DNA of 64,000 bases from Ostrinia nubilalis (taxonomy: Eukaryota > Arthropoda > Insecta > Lepidoptera > Crambidae), in contig NC_087096.1 of the NCBI RefSeq assembly GCF_963855985.1, positions 7,378,001 through 7,442,000 on the forward strand, given 5' to 3'. The position numbers and the translations under genes are program-made. Positions 1 to 12,969 of this stretch are shown in pieces (positions within the stretch are counted from its first letter, which is position 1; each line of letters begins with the position of its first letter). Under the pieces are notes generated by a model. It was not told where the DNA came from. It saw only the letters and a program-made list of their open reading frames with translations, and did not search any database.

Positions 1-2446
1 GTTGATTGATTGACATTGAGACGATGTTGATGTGAACCCAATGTTATCGATGAAAATTATCATAAGCCTTTAAAGTATTAGCTAAATATTACATAACATT
101 TTCAAATTTTGTATTTTCATTACTTTATACCGCTTCTTAAAATATAACCCTAAAATCCTTTAAAAGCCAACATAAACTTTTTCAAAAACAAAGTTACTTC
201 GCAAAGCTTGGAGGGCTTTGATCAAAAGTTCTTAAACGATTGTGTTATTAGAATGCCGTAACACACGACACGTTCGATACCATTTCATTAATGTTTGGGA
301 GAGTGGCCTGTGCTAATATTGAGACCCAACTTTGCCGATAGTTCAGCTGGAGTATCAATTTCAGTACTTACATTTACGTTTGAGAAAGTTATGGTACGAA
401 TTTGATTCATTTCTAGCTTTGAGGAAAGTTATTTTACTAAAAGGTAGAATTATTGTTTGTATTAAATACTATTTTATTGGCATATAGAGCAATATAATAT
501 CTACTAATTGACGAGAAGTTGACAATAATAAGACAACAATAATAATATCCGTAATACATAACTATTTTAATTTTAATCGAATCGGAATCGATCCACATTC
601 CGTATTATTTAAATCTATGATGACAGATGCAAGTAGGTATAGTCGACATCACAGATACAGACTGTACATTTTAGTTGCAAAATAGCCTGTAATACAACAT
701 GATAAGACTGCTCTATGCTTAGGGTTAATGTGCTGTCGTCCGTACAAATCTGTTATCGACTGCCGCTCAACTCGCGTCTTGACGTTTGTCTGCTTGCATG
801 TCTATGTCAAACGCAAGTTCCAATTCAAGCCATATTGGCTCCTATTTGGATCCTTTTATGGATTCCTATTTAATCTGTGAACAGGTATTGGCGTACTATT
901 TGCACTAGTGAGCACTTAAGAATCTGGCGTTATCCACTTATCTATGTCAATGTGTAAGGTGAACACAAGTCTAGTAGTCTATTAGTCAAACTATCTAAAT
1001 TTTCTTAAATTTTTTACAACATACAAAGATAAAATCGATCACCTTTTTAACGGCAACAATAAAGTACGGTTGATTCAGTTGGTATTTCTTTCCCGTGTCA
1101 AAGAGGCAGGTAATCGTGGCTGGTGGCTCGAGCCAGCGGTGTAATTGCCTCAGCGATGTATATCCACACCACTAATTGCTCTCCAGCGAAAATACCGATG
1201 GAGGTCGTTTACACCCTCGCTTTGAACTTACCAATCGAACACTTTTTCTTTTTCTCCCTCACCTACACGAAACACATCTTTCTGTACGACGAATGCTTAG
1301 ACTACCTACTCAGAAACTTTCAGGATTTATTGCTTGACTGTACCAAATACGTAGATACCTGCCGTGAGCCCGTGATTTGATTTTCATCACTCTTAATTTG
1401 AAGCTTTGTTATGGAAACAACTTGAACTCTTCCGAAACATGAAATTTTCTCGAGTCTCAAATCAATTCATAGACTCGTCATCTTCAAAGCATCCATCCAA
1501 CTTCAATATTAATAAACAATATTTCACAGACGGAAGCGCCCCTCAAATTTAAGTTAGCCAACTGTTTAAGCAATATTTTGATAAAGCGGCGAGTGCTCGC
1601 GCTGAGTGATTGAAAATTCATTGTTGTCGAAACAAGCGTTATTGGTTGCAATCACGAGAAGTGCTTAAGGCGTGGATCACCAGGCGCTCCTTCTGGGGAA
1701 ACTATCGCTTTAGCGCCAAACTCGCTCCTGGATGCTCGACAATTTGTTTTAAAGTTCTAAAGCAAAAAAGTTTTAAGAATAACGATCGGCGAACCGAAGA
1801 CGTCGTTTTTGCAAGCGCTGCGTCTTTGTTGGCACGTAAAAACGACGATTTTTGTTGCTTTACGGTACTTCTAAAAGGGGCGAGCATTAGCGTTACAAGA
1901 GTGGCGGGATGTGGCCTCCTGAGAAATCTTCAGGTATGATTAAGTACATCCTGCTTTACGAGCGAAGTTGAGAAAAAAATGTGGAACTTTTTATGTGTCC
2001 CATTATAATTGGAGCAAACATTAATTAAGTGAAGAGCCGCGGGCTGCGGTCTGCTCGCACGCCGCCGCGAACCGCACGAAGCTATCCGCCGACTAAATTA
2101 TACTTCACCTAATCTCCTGGCATAACGGAAAATGCGAAATATGTTTGCATTTCATAAAATTAAATTCGAACGGTTCTGAGTAATAACATTTCTGCTCTGC
2201 ACTAAAAATGTTGAGTAATATTGTACACAAAGTATCTACCTGATCTTTCTTGAGTGAAATTAAATTTTTGCCGTGATATTTCACTTTCTGAGAGGTGATA
2301 ACTGAGAATACCTACCTGACTTTATACATCTAAAGCCAGAGTGAGGCAAAGAGCTTTGTTACGCAGGCCATAAAGAGGTGACATTAGCACGTGAATACCA
2401 CTACTTCGCGTGACGTAATGGTATATCGTTAAAATCACTGTGACTA
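1..2446. other. Gene-free AT-rich stretch
   Basis: I recognise no gene or repeat here. Two short open frames (1123-1380 and 1610-1939, plus strand) have no familiar motif. The second runs into CAG|GTATGA at about 1933-1941, which fits a splice donor, but nothing else supports an exon. A GC-rich patch at about 2035-2090 stands out from the AT-rich surroundings. Confidence 0.5.
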
Positions 2447-2448
2447 TA

Positions 2449-2761
2449 CCGGGTGTATGGAACAAGAAAAAATACAATGAAATTCAGATCACATCTTCCG
2501 AATTAATTTTGTCTTTTTCCCTGAAGAGAGTAAGGTTTTTTAATTAATTTAAACTCACCATGTCATACTGGATTATAATCTACTGAATATCAATTTCTTG
2601 GAAAATGTTAATAATATAAAATATTCTGAATAAAAATTATACATAAAAGCTAAAAACGTCACGAGTTATGTAGAGTTAGTTTTCACGAGTATTGTAAACA
2701 ATTTGATTTTTCTAAACAATAGAGTATCTTTTTAAATTGTCAACCGTTCCTTTACACCCTG
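2449..2761. mobile_element. Mariner-type MITE (TA target site)
   Basis: The ends are inverted: CCGGGTGTATGGAAC on the left, and GTTCCTTTACACCCTG on the right, whose complement is CAGGGTGTAAAGGAAC. TA lies immediately outside both ends (2447-2448, 2762-2763). A CAGGGTG-type terminus with TA duplication is typical of Tc1/mariner elements. The 313-bp interior is AT-rich and has no useful reading frame, so it is non-autonomous. Confidence 0.65.
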
Positions 2762-2763
2762 TA

Positions 2764-3880
2764 TTCCGGGAAACTCCTTTGCCGTAAGCGTTTTAACGGG
2801 AAGGATTATGGTAACCTAGTAGAATTAATTTTCAAGTTGAATCAACATTAGCTGGAGTTAAATCACCTGTGGCGGTGGTAACGGCTGTCGGCGGCTATTA
2901 TCAGGCAATCGCAGTGCCGGAGAGGTACTAAGTACGTAAGAACTGTTATTGTGGCTGCACACTGGGACCACTACCGCTGGAATTGTAATTGTTATTGCTG
3001 TAACGATTTGTAACAACACATTGTCATGGATTTCAAGTCCTACATTCTTGTGGCACGAGGTATAAGTTTTGTCAGCGCTTTTCTCAGCTCATGAAGGTAG
3101 AGCTTCAATGAAATCACCTATATCGACTATGAGGAATGAGGAAGACGGTGGGCGGGAGTTTGCATCGTGCGGTCCACACAGCTTAGGTATAAATGACCGC
3201 AGTCTGTGGAGAAACACTATCTGTGGTCGCGATCCTCATCAGTGACGGACCGAGGAAGAAGAAGAATATCGACTATGGGTCGTTTTTTATTCTTTGAGCC
3301 ATTACGAGTACTGCTATAATCCTTAAAATCGAGGTTAGTATAAAAGGTTTTCTTTTAAATCTCTAACTTTGTTTACTAGTTTTATTTGTAACAGAGAAAA
3401 TAAGAATAATATCAATAATTTCCATGTTCATTGTTCACTTATAAATTAAATTGAAACATTTTTAAGCATTTGGCAATATGCATAGACAATAAATCAATAG
3501 AAAAAAATAATCTCGATCAAAGGCCATAAAAGCAATCAATGACTCCTATTTGATGAATGCATTTAATTACAAAAAAAAAACATATTTCAGGAAAATAATT
3601 AACTATGCAAAGTATAATAATTTTCCCGAAATCGAGTTCTCCTTGTAGTTAATTCGAGAACTAGTATTATAGTACTGGTAGTGCTTAACGACCACCTCGT
3701 TTCCCGACATGAATATTGAACAGTCGCAGGGTCTCACTCCAAGGCTGGATATAGTTAATCTTCTTTTGGGAGGTTTAACAGGCGTTTTTAATTATAAAAT
3801 CCGTATTACCGCGACTCGAATACAATGGACAAGTGATGCGAAACAATATTTCAGTTGTGAAATTGGAATGAACAAGAAAT
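2764..3880. other. Gene-free stretch with one repeat end
   Basis: Apart from the (GAA)-tailed repeat at 3120-3266, I see nothing identifiable. The frame at 3709-3942 shows no recognisable domain. Confidence 0.45.
3120..3266 (+). repeat. Probable LINE/SINE 3' end with short GAA tail
   Basis: A moderately GC-rich segment ends in a short (GAA)n run at 3253-3266. Its closing part (TGGTCGCGATCCTCATCAG) resembles a common lepidopteran retroelement 3' end that finishes in GAA repeats. The family assignment is from memory of such sequences; no TSD was found. Confidence 0.35.
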
Positions 3881-4170
3881 CGACAGCACTTCCACCCCCA
3901 TCACTTAGATGGTTGGCAGTCCACAACAGTACGTTTCTCTAGAAACTTTCTGCCCAGTACAACCAAACTGTGGAATGGACTGTCGTCTGCGGTGTTTCCG
4001 GACGGATACGACCTGCAAGCTTTCAAGAGGAGAGCGTATCTTTACCTTAAAGGCCGGCAACGCACCTGGAACGCCCCTGGGTCTGCGGGTGTCTATGGGC
4101 GACGGTAATCACTTACCATCAGGTGATCCGTTTGCTCGTTTGCCTCCTATCACATAAAAAAAAAAAAAAA
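3881..4170 (+). mobile_element. Decayed LINE: C-terminus of reverse transcriptase plus poly(A)
   Basis: In the frame that includes codon 3941-3943 the sequence encodes a non-LTR reverse transcriptase C-terminus with the motif TVRFSRNFLPSTTKLWNGL followed by FPDGYDLQAFKRR. It ends at TAA at about 4105 and then a short 3' UTR containing CACTTACCATCAGGTGA. A 15-base poly(A) tail occupies 4156-4170. An in-frame stop at 3869-3871 and the missing upstream sequence show that only a 5'-truncated remnant remains. Lepidopteran LINEs of the Jockey/CR1 kind end this way. The exact clade is not established. Confidence 0.75.
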
Positions 4171-6177
4171 GGAATAAATACTATTTTTAGGACTAGAACA
4201 AAGGACTTTCAAACACACATTGTGGTGAAAATAGCATCACTAGGATCAGGGAATTTAAAATTAAATTACTTGCATCATTTAAAAATATGTTTCTAAACTT
4301 AGTTATTTTTTTGGTGAAATAGAAACTGATAAAAGTACTAGGCTACATTTGTGACCAACAAAGTAAATTATTGGTTAATTAAAATAATTTTCATTTCATC
4401 AACATTTTTCTACTTCTGTAAATTTTCAAGAAGTGATAAAATATAATTATAGACGTTTCAAAATGTTTTGTAATTTTTATCACAATTTTTCTACTATTCC
4501 AGTAATAAAATGTACCGGGAATGTTTGGCAATAGGTTCTTTTTTACATAATTTTTGCAAACTTTGTTATACTACGAGTGTAAATTAAAGAACTGCCTAAA
4601 TCTTACTCTCCATAATTATACCTACCTTCATATTATAGCCCTCCTACCTATTAAATGTTAGTTTTTAACGAACAGAATCCTAATCTAATTTATAAATCTG
4701 TGGTCTTTTAACACAAAAACTAGGTAGGTATTTTTATTTACCTCAATTACTGTTTACAAGTCTACTTGTCTTGTACGTAGTTTATGTCTACACTATAGGC
4801 ATGTTTCTAGTGTAGCCTACACTAGAAACACATGTAACTGCTTGTTCGTGGCGAGAAAAATATATTATTTTTATACTAAAAGTTACTTTTCGTTATATTC
4901 TAAATGGAACTGAAAAATCAAGTTAAACAGATAAAAAGTGGGGCTTTTCTGAGCTATAAAGTAACCAAAATCTAACTGAACATGCAAATGAACAAACGAA
5001 CGTAGTAATTTGGCTTCTGCAGTTCCGAGTTCTCTAATAGAGTAATTACAGCTGAAGATTTGACCAGAAACATGCGACTTAACGTAGCAACTTTACGAGC
5101 CAAAGTTACGTCAGTTAGAACTGTTCCTTTGCTACGGATCTTCGGAGCAAGTTTAATTTATTTAGTTATATTGAATACTAACTGTGGCTACAACTTCTCG
5201 TTTTTGCAACATTTTTCTTTACTGCTCCGCCCCTATTGGCTGTAAGGTAGTGTTATATAGACTAAAATCTTCCTCGATATATGGGCTATCCAACACAAAA
5301 ATAATTTTTCAAATCGAACTAACAGTTCCTGAGATTAACGCGTTCAAGAAAACAAACAAACTCTTCAGCTTTATTTAGCTCGTACCTAGTTAGATTGTAT
5401 TTCTACTTATTGACAGTTACAGTAAGAGGAAGAAGAGTAGTAAATAAAATAAAGGATTTCTTAGCTATTCTGTCACCATCTATCTTAAAAAGAAAATACC
5501 TCCGCTACAGACACGGAGCGATAGACTATAGTGTGTTAAAGTTTCTACCTAGGTAACTTTGGCAAAGTAAAATACGTAGTTTCGTGGCCAAGATAAAAAA
5601 CTAAGAGATATCACCAATTGATTGGTATTTATATTATCTTAATAAGGTCAAAAAGGTACCTAACAGTGAATCTTGCGCAAGGAATGCCTAATATTTATCG
5701 AATAACTTCTATTATTTTTTTATAATCTTATTGTTAGCTGCAAAGCAGACATTGATCAGTCTACTTAAAAAGCTACTTTTCGCATAAGATCATCTGAAAT
5801 CATTAAGTTTTTAAAGTAAAGACTGAAGTACTGCAGCTAGGAAACTATACCGATTCTTTTTTATAAATTAACTTAGTTACGAAAACAACAAAAAAAAGTC
5901 TATTTGGTGGCACTAGTTACTCGTAGCTCATATCTCTACCTATTACATATAGTGTTAAAGGGAGATACTGTAGTACCATACTATCTAGTAGCTCTTACAT
6001 ACATACAATCAAGTAGGTAACCTATAGACAGAATGTTCTTAGTTAAAGCTAAACATTTTATGCCTATTAAAATATCGTTAGAAACTTCAGACAAGGTATT
6101 TGCAATTGAATCGTATGCGGCAAGAAGGCGGGATTGCGCCCGAACGCGACGCTTGGCCTGCAGCCTCCAACTTTGTT
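4171..6177. other. Gene-free AT-rich stretch
   Basis: There is no recognisable gene. The only structure I could pick out is the short perfect hairpin at 4803-4829. The open frames at 5060-5378 and 6033-6269 look like chance. Confidence 0.5.
4803..4829. repeat. Perfect 13-bp inverted repeat, 1-base spacer
   Basis: GTTTCTAGTGTAG (4803-4815) is followed by one base and then its exact complement, CTACACTAGAAAC (4817-4829). It may be the relic of a TIR element collapsed by deletion, or a chance cruciform. No function can be assigned. Confidence 0.6.
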
Positions 6178-7112
6178 GCTACAACTTATATTCGATTCGT
6201 AATGGAATAAAGCGATGCAAACGTCCAACTGTACGGAACTGTTCGCCGTATTTCAATTTGTTTTATTGAAATAACGCAGATGATGGTTGTTTTAGGTCTT
6301 GTTCCCACGGAGATATCCCGTTTGCAGGATCCCGTTTACTAGTACTAAGTGTTGTAATATTAACATTCACACGAACGTGTTTTCCTGATAAAAATGATTC
6401 ATCAAAATTTCTAATTCGAATGTCAAATACACATCATTTTGTGTGTTCATTACTGTGCATGCGACAGTCCAGTTTTGCGGCATCTTGTATTACTAGAACC
6501 CAAAAAACTGGATTTCAGTGAGAATGAGCCCTTAGAGCGTTGCAACAGACAGACTATTTATTACTACCTTAAATACAGATTAACTGGGTTGCATCATCTT
6601 ACTTATACTTCGACAAACGTTAAAAATCTGTCAAACTACATACAAAAAATACCGACTATCGTTAAAGTTACGATAAAAGTTAGGTGGTGCAACTGAGCCT
6701 TACACGTTTAGTTAGTAAGTTATAATTAAGGCATTGTATTAAACTTTTATGTTACTTACACATTTATTACAATTAGGTTCGGTTTATTGTCGTTAGGTAC
6801 CTACAAGTTTTAGTGTTCGAAGGACTATGCTACAACTTATATTCGATTCGTAATGGAATAAAGCGATGTAAACATCCAGCTGTTCGAATCTGTTCCCGTA
6901 TTTTAATTCGTTGTATTGAAATAACGCAGATGATGGTTGTTTTAGAGCTGATAGACATTGTGTTTACTGCCTTGAATACAGATCACTTACTCGTTTAGGT
7001 ACTAAGACTAATGGCACTTCATTAAACTTTTATGTTACTTATACCTTAATACAGTTCCATCAGGTTAGGTTTAATGGCTTAGGTACAAGGAGTTTTAGTA
7101 TTCGAAGGACTA
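6178..7112. repeat. Tandem segmental duplication, diverged
   Basis: Block A (6178-6297, starting GCTACAACTTATATTCGATT) recurs as A' at 6829-6946. Block B (6739-6827, starting TTAAACTTTTATGTTACTTA) recurs as B' at 7022-7112. The order A-B-A'-B' shows one tandem duplication. The first unit is longer, partly because a MITE was inserted in it at 6583-6699. The copies differ by scattered substitutions, so the event is not very recent. No coding content is apparent. Confidence 0.8.
6583..6699. mobile_element. Palindromic MITE, copy 1 (TTA target site)
   Basis: This is one of four copies of a 109-118 bp palindromic element in the window; the others start at 45911, 48389 and 61799. The termini read CTGGGTTGCATCATCTTACT and AGGTGGTGCAACTGAGCC, and TTA lies at both borders (6580-6582, 6700-6702). 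A 3-bp TTA/TAA duplication fits PIF/Harbinger-type elements. The duplicated sister segment contains the uninterrupted target around TTA 6987-6989. Confidence 0.8.
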
Positions 7113-7572
7113 CCTACTTACTTAATGTGACACAGACTGTAATAGCAATGTAAAATCTCATGGTCGTATTTCATGTGCATTTGAATTTTAAAATTCATTA
7201 CTTAGTTAAAAAAAATATTAATTATTCTGTTGTGAGTATTTAACTATTTAACCATCCATTTAGTTTGATATTTGTTAGTAGATTTTGAATTTCACGATTT
7301 TTATGTTTTTACACACAAGATTTCATTCGCCCCTAGTTTTATTTATTATACAATTTTAGACGTACAGGCCAATTTCGAATTACCACTAGTTCCTAACTAA
7401 GTTATAAATGTCTCCATTCGAATGGAATGTCTCTATAAATATGAATATACTCGTACATTTTACACTAATAAATCAAACGTCCATTAACTTAAGCTTAAGG
7501 CTTGTATCTTCTACATACTGACAACTATTACAAAGGAGTCAATTATTCACTTGGATAAGTCTTTGGAATCCG
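7113..7572. other. Gene-free stretch
   Basis: AT-rich sequence in which I see no gene, repeat or structured RNA. Confidence 0.5.
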
Positions 7573-7574
7573 TA

Positions 7575-7859
7575 GAGCCAAAGGACACGATGCGTTGCGG
7601 CGCCGCACCGCAAACATTCCGCCGTAACGCGCGGCGCGGTGCCGCACCACTCGTGTGCTCCCCAAAGTAATGGTGCGTCCACACTGGGCGAACGAGCTCG
7701 TGCGGCAAACTCGACATCCTGCTCACTCAAGAGCAGGGTGAGCAGGATGTCGAGTTTGCCACGCGAGCCCGTTCGCCCTGTGTGGACGCACCATAAGACG
7801 ACGCAGCGACACCGCTCTGACGTCGCACTGCCGCCGCAACGCATCGTGTGATTTGGCTC
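7575..7859. mobile_element. GC-rich TIR element containing a nested MITE
   Basis: The ends GAGCCAAAGGACACGATGCG and its near-complement CGCATCGTGTGATTTGGCTC are inverted repeats bordered by TA on each side (7573-7574, 7860-7861). The arms share GATGCGTTGCGGCG-type sequence. With the nested element removed only about 160 bp remain, so it codes for nothing. Reading frames on both strands here are by-products of the palindrome. Confidence 0.7.
7671..7793. mobile_element. Hairpin MITE nested in the 7575-7859 element
   Basis: Arms of about 57 bp pair almost perfectly, with roughly five mismatches. They begin TGGTGCGTCCACACTGGGCG and end with its complement, with a loop of about 8 bases. TAA flanks both sides (7668-7670, 7794-7796), as expected for a PIF/Harbinger-type MITE. 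The near-identity of the arms suggests it is younger than its host element. Confidence 0.8.
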
Positions 7860-7861
7860 TA

Positions 7862-10800
7862 ACTGATGCCCACGGTTAGATAGACCGTCAGCGGCATCAG
7901 TAGCAATCAAATTCCGCAGATGCGTCAATCACCTAATGGTACCTATCACTGCATACATCCGATTTGTAGGTAACGATTGGTCGTTTGGTTCTAAAGTATG
8001 CGATTTGGAGAGCACAGGTAAAATTACATAACCTAGCTGTGCTTGCGACTTCGTACACATGAAAAACCTTTATCACCTAGGGGTATAAACCTGCCTACCA
8101 TAGGTAGAAATTCATCTAAAGAAATAGTATTAGGTAAACTTATCAATTTGTAAGCTGGTTTAAACTAGATAATTCCTGGTCTAAGAAATCTTCATAAAGG
8201 TACTAGTACCATAAAGCATTTATAGTTGTAATCCCAACAATTGATAAGCTAAACATGGCATTTGGCAGCTATTTTAACAGCAACAAAACCCTTCCCACAT
8301 TCATTCCTAAGCTTAAATCTCAAGCATGTTTAGCCTCAGAACTCGTAGCGAAACAGTGGCCATGTTTACATTCCTTAGCGGAGCCCAGTTGTACTAGTTC
8401 ATTGTTAAATCGCGTGGTTGTTCAGGTAATTGACGACGGCAGTAATTACTCAGGGACCAACAACCCTTTGCATAAAATGGAGCGCTTCGAACAGTTTAGG
8501 TATTTGTGATGTTAAGTACTTATTTTTCTTCTTCAAGCTAAGTACAATAAGGTGCTTGTTCCCAACGAGTCAAACTGTAACGAAAATGAATCCTATCAAA
8601 TCACACGATTACTTGTTTCAAAGAGTGTGACTTGATGTGAATAAGCGCCAAAAATAACATGTCATTAGAAACTTTACTTGTCCGGTGTCTGTAATGAAAT
8701 CTTGCAAGTTTTTGACCCTCTTCCCGGTTTCCCATTGAGCTGAAATTTTGCATGTGTAAATCGCGTGACAATGCAATAGCGTTATGATCGCTTGTTCCTA
8801 ACCAGTCACACCAAAACGAGTAACACTGTTACTGTTACTCGATGGGAAAAAACTTGCTTGTGACGCTACAGAGCTGATCTAATGATGGAACTGGAAGGCT
8901 AATATACTCCATAAAAAACGACACAATCCCAATTGTTGTGTTTGGGAAATGGGAATGTGCATGAATGAATATAAATTTAATTCAGGATCTACGTTTAATT
9001 TAATTATTTTTTCTTACTCGCAATTATTCTTATTAATATCAATTTCCTAAAAAGAAGTTTGCAAACGTTTAAAATAATAAATGTTTTTCGTAGCGTCACT
9101 TCTAGGAAAATTTAATAAAATAATAAAATTCGCGTTCTATAAACAAGCAGACTCAAAGGATAGCTCGGGTCCTCAGGTTGTGTTCTTTTGTACAAATTCT
9201 CCGCCTAATAATGCAGATCCAAAGAGTACGTTTGTTTGAACGCTCTACCTTCGCTGAAGTATTTTTATTAAAATTTTCTCTTCTAACCTAGGTAAAATTT
9301 TATGTTTTTCGTCAAAATTTAAGCAGTATAACATAAATAGTTTTCCTATTTTCTTATCTTGACATAGGGTAGCGGTAGCGTGTCAAGTCAAGTTCAAATA
9401 ACAGAACTGGCGAGCAGCATCGTGTGTAATATTACACGAACCATTTGTAGCCACTTTTAACCCCCTCATAACTCAAAAACTATTTTACATAAACGTGTCA
9501 AATTTAGTTAGGAGGAGTTCTGTTAAAAATAATCATGACATTAGAATTATTTTATACAGAGAAAAGAGTTACTTAATATTTCGAACAATAATATCTATGA
9601 ACAAAATATCTGTGCAAATCCATAGTATGTATAACAACGACAAAAGAGCAGATCTATCTAAATATTTAGTTTTAGACCAAATTAATTCACAATGCATAAA
9701 AGCGTTTACTATTCCTTCGCAAATGAGAAGTCCGGAAAATCCTATTAGCTTAGTTACAATTAAGTCAGGCGCCGTTTGCGCATGTTCAAGCAAATGCCTG
9801 TTTAAAACGCCTAGGAATCTTACTATACAGGTTGTTTTTTAAGTGTTGGTAGTTGGCCAAATCAGTAATTGAAACAAAAGCCGGTTTTCATTCTAATTTC
9901 TGATTTGATCAAGAGCCTACGAGCAGATTTTGATAAAAAGTAAAATTGCACTGTCAAATTATTGAAATTACGAAAACTTTCACAAACAAAACACAAAACT
10001 TTATAATATTAGTAGGATGTGCATTTGTGCAATTGTGCAGATACACTACCTACTTTTACAAAATGATTGGATTCAAATCCGGGTAAGAATTATTTTATGA
10101 ATAGCAAATGACCTGTGAAATACAAATCGACTAAATATTCTTGAGTATCATTGCTATTTTTTATTAGGTAGGTATCTATTAACAATGTAACATTCGGATT
10201 TGGCCAAGCTCTACCTACACCTAAAAAATCACCCTCTATTTAGAATATACCTACACCCAAAAACGCCAGTTATAATGTGGCTCCTAAAAAGCTTACCCAT
10301 ACGATACAGCCTGAAATTTATGCAGGAATGTTGCTGGAATCTGAATGTTTTGTTTTAGGCTGTTACATGGCAAGCGAGGCCGAGATGAAATGTTTAATGC
10401 CGCTTTTTTTAATATTAAATTGTTCTATTTTTTAAATAGGATTATTTTTTTCAACGGTCTGGTCAGTTTGCATCAATACAAAATGTACACGATACAGGCT
10501 GCGTTCACTTTGAACCTGACCGCAGACCGCAGAACACATCCAATGTGACAAATGCTTCAAAGATTCAAATAAGATACTTTTACGCTTTCTTCAGGACTGT
10601 AACATAACAAACATGTTTTATAATAAGACTGAAGATAATTAAAAAAACAACGCTCTTAATTTAACTTAACCGAAATTTTCTCTGACCCATATTCTTTTAG
10701 AGCTTACTGGTATAACATCTGAAAAATTACCATTTCATCATGCGTAATTTGTTTCCGAAGTAAATACTCGTACATGGTAATATACACAGATGACATCAGT

Positions 10801-12965
10801 CTAACTTCAGTGAAGCTAGTTGAAGTTCGATAGTTTACTCAGTGCTCTATTTTACTTACACTGCCTTTCAAAGGCACAATCTGGGTTTCTTTGCTCTAGG
10901 CGACCTAGGCGACCGCATAAGTGAGTCGAAACTGCGTAGAACTTTAATGGGTATTCTAGGACTAATAGAGTCATGTTTGAGTAGATTTTGTAGTAAAGGC
11001 TTATAGGGTAGCTAGATTTTCATCATATTAAGAAAATGTATTAAAAACCAAACAATATTTCTGTTAACTGAAGAAGGAAATGGCTGCTCATTTTCTATGT
11101 TAGCGATGTAAGAACTTAACCATTATTATGGATGGAAAATAAAACAATAGCATCAAAAATAATGTTCAACGCATTTTTGTAATCAAAAAATGCAGTTTTC
11201 GCTTGCATCTTCCTATAATTTTTATTTGTTTCTCATAAAATTTGCATTTATCAGCAGGAGTTATGATAATATGGGATAATCAAATCGATAACGCCTTGTA
11301 AATATGTGCTATATTGACATAACTGTCTATAAATCTCTTTTACATAGAGTCACTATATCAAGAAAGATCTCAACATCATGGAGTAGGTATCTAGATAAGA
11401 CAAAGCCCGCGTTTCAAGTTTGATTCTAAACCGTTTTTATTGGTCCAAAGAAGCGCAGGTGCTGAGCAAACTAAATGTCTATCTTTACGCTCAGGTCTTT
11501 TACTGGGGCTATTAGAAAAACACGAATTCCTACAATGAAGTCATCTGTTAAGCCCAGAGTGCAGTTCAAACGCCAATCTCTTGGCTCCATCTCTGAAGTT
11601 GGTTCATGCATATTGAACAAGGTACGAGTAGTTGCCGCCCGTCGCGTTACGCCCCGCGCACTGCATTAACACCACTATTTTCACAATGGCTCGATTTTCA
11701 AAGTGAAATCAATGGTACATTCACAGAGTTGACTTATCCCTGGAGATCTCGATAGTAATTTATTTCGCCCGGAATAAAGTGGAGCGTTTATTGAGAGCGA
11801 AATAGGCATGCCTTAATAATGAATAGGTACGTGCATTTGCTGTGTGAAATAAAATGCTTTATGATTCATGGTCGTGGCTTCACGCGAACTGTCATAAGCT
11901 CATCATAATCAGCAGGGAAATTAAAATATCATGTTATTTTAAGCATTTCTTTCTTTACCTAGGATAAGAAGTGGAACTTACTATTTTCCCCTTTCTGACA
12001 TACAATGTGCCAAACCGGACCAGCCTTACAAAAAAGAAAGTGTTCGTTTAAAGAAGTTATTAAGGATGTACTTATTAGGATGTACTATTTTAACTAATCA
12101 GTTTTACAATAGCATTAAGTTACACAAGACGACGCGTGTTATGAGTTGTGACTAGGGTTGCCAACTTTTTTTTTTCAAAATAGAAAGTATATCAAAGGTC
12201 TGAGAAGGAAAACAAACAGTATTAAAAAAATAAAGAGTTTGGCTCTACATCGCGTACTTAAAATGTAAAGTTGGACATTTACTTTTAAAAATATCTATGG
12301 TTAATTAAATAGTGGTGCTTGCTAAAAACAGTATTTTGTATACTTTATTTTTGTTCGAAAGTAAAAAGTATAATTTAGGGAAAAACAGTATAATACTGTT
12401 CAAAACAGTATCAATTACTTAATAAAATTATTGTTCAATATCACGACATAATTAAATTAAAACCTTATCGCTATATTTTCACTGTATTTTTATCAGTGCC
12501 CGAATTTAAGCCTTGGGTGCTGAATATTTTAATTTCTGAAAATTGCTATCTGGTAATACATTAATCAGTTTATAGGCGGTGTTGTTGCATGAGTAAAAAG
12601 GCAATTGAGTAAATGCATCAATTCCAGGAATGGGCCGATGTCCGGTATAAAAGAAGCTGAGTGAATACTGGCGTAATCTAGAGCAAAGCCAGGAGAGAAC
12701 AGCCAGTGAAATGAATGAAGTTTAAATTCCAAATAAAAACTTCACAATTATAATATTGGTAATTTTTATGCAACACAATTTAAGTTATGTTGGTGACAAT
12801 CGCTTACAGGTCGCCAGCAAACATACCAAAGGTCTTTCAAGAAAAGCCTGGTGACACAATGCACGAAATGATTGCAGTAACAGTCCCTGAAAAGAATTAT
12901 AACAATAAGCTTGACATTAAGAAATGTCCTTCACAGACATTGTTAATTCAGCTTTTTTTTTTGTT
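7862..12965. other. Long gene-free stretch
   Basis: I recognise no gene. The segment at about 8700-8780 (CCCATTGAGCTGAAATTTTG) and that at about 9430-9500 (ACCCCCTCATAACTCAAAAA-like) resemble dispersed lepidopteran repeats, but no borders are visible. At 12150-12410 an AT-rich segment repeats the word AACAGTAT several times. The frame at 9495-9842 (115 codons) has no recognisable domain. A TATA-like box at 12646 is listed separately. Confidence 0.45.
12646..12653 (+). promoter_or_regulatory. Possible TATA box
   Basis: TATAAAAG sits in a locally less AT-rich context (GTCCGGTATAAAAGAAGCTG). It could be an arthropod core promoter. No initiator or downstream coding exon can be shown, so this is a weak call. 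Confidence 0.2.
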
Positions 12966-12969
12966 TTAA

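Noticed and set aside
1610..1939. 109-codon frame ending at a splice-donor-like GTATGA
   Set aside because: No domain, an open frame on the opposite strand too, and no acceptor or second exon visible. Kept only as a note.
7539..7928. 129-codon minus-strand frame
   Set aside because: It spans the two nested GC-rich palindromic elements; GC-rich inverted repeats lack stop codons by composition.
9495..9842. 115-codon frame
   Set aside because: Preceded by repeat-like sequence, has an equally open minus frame, and carries no recognisable motif.
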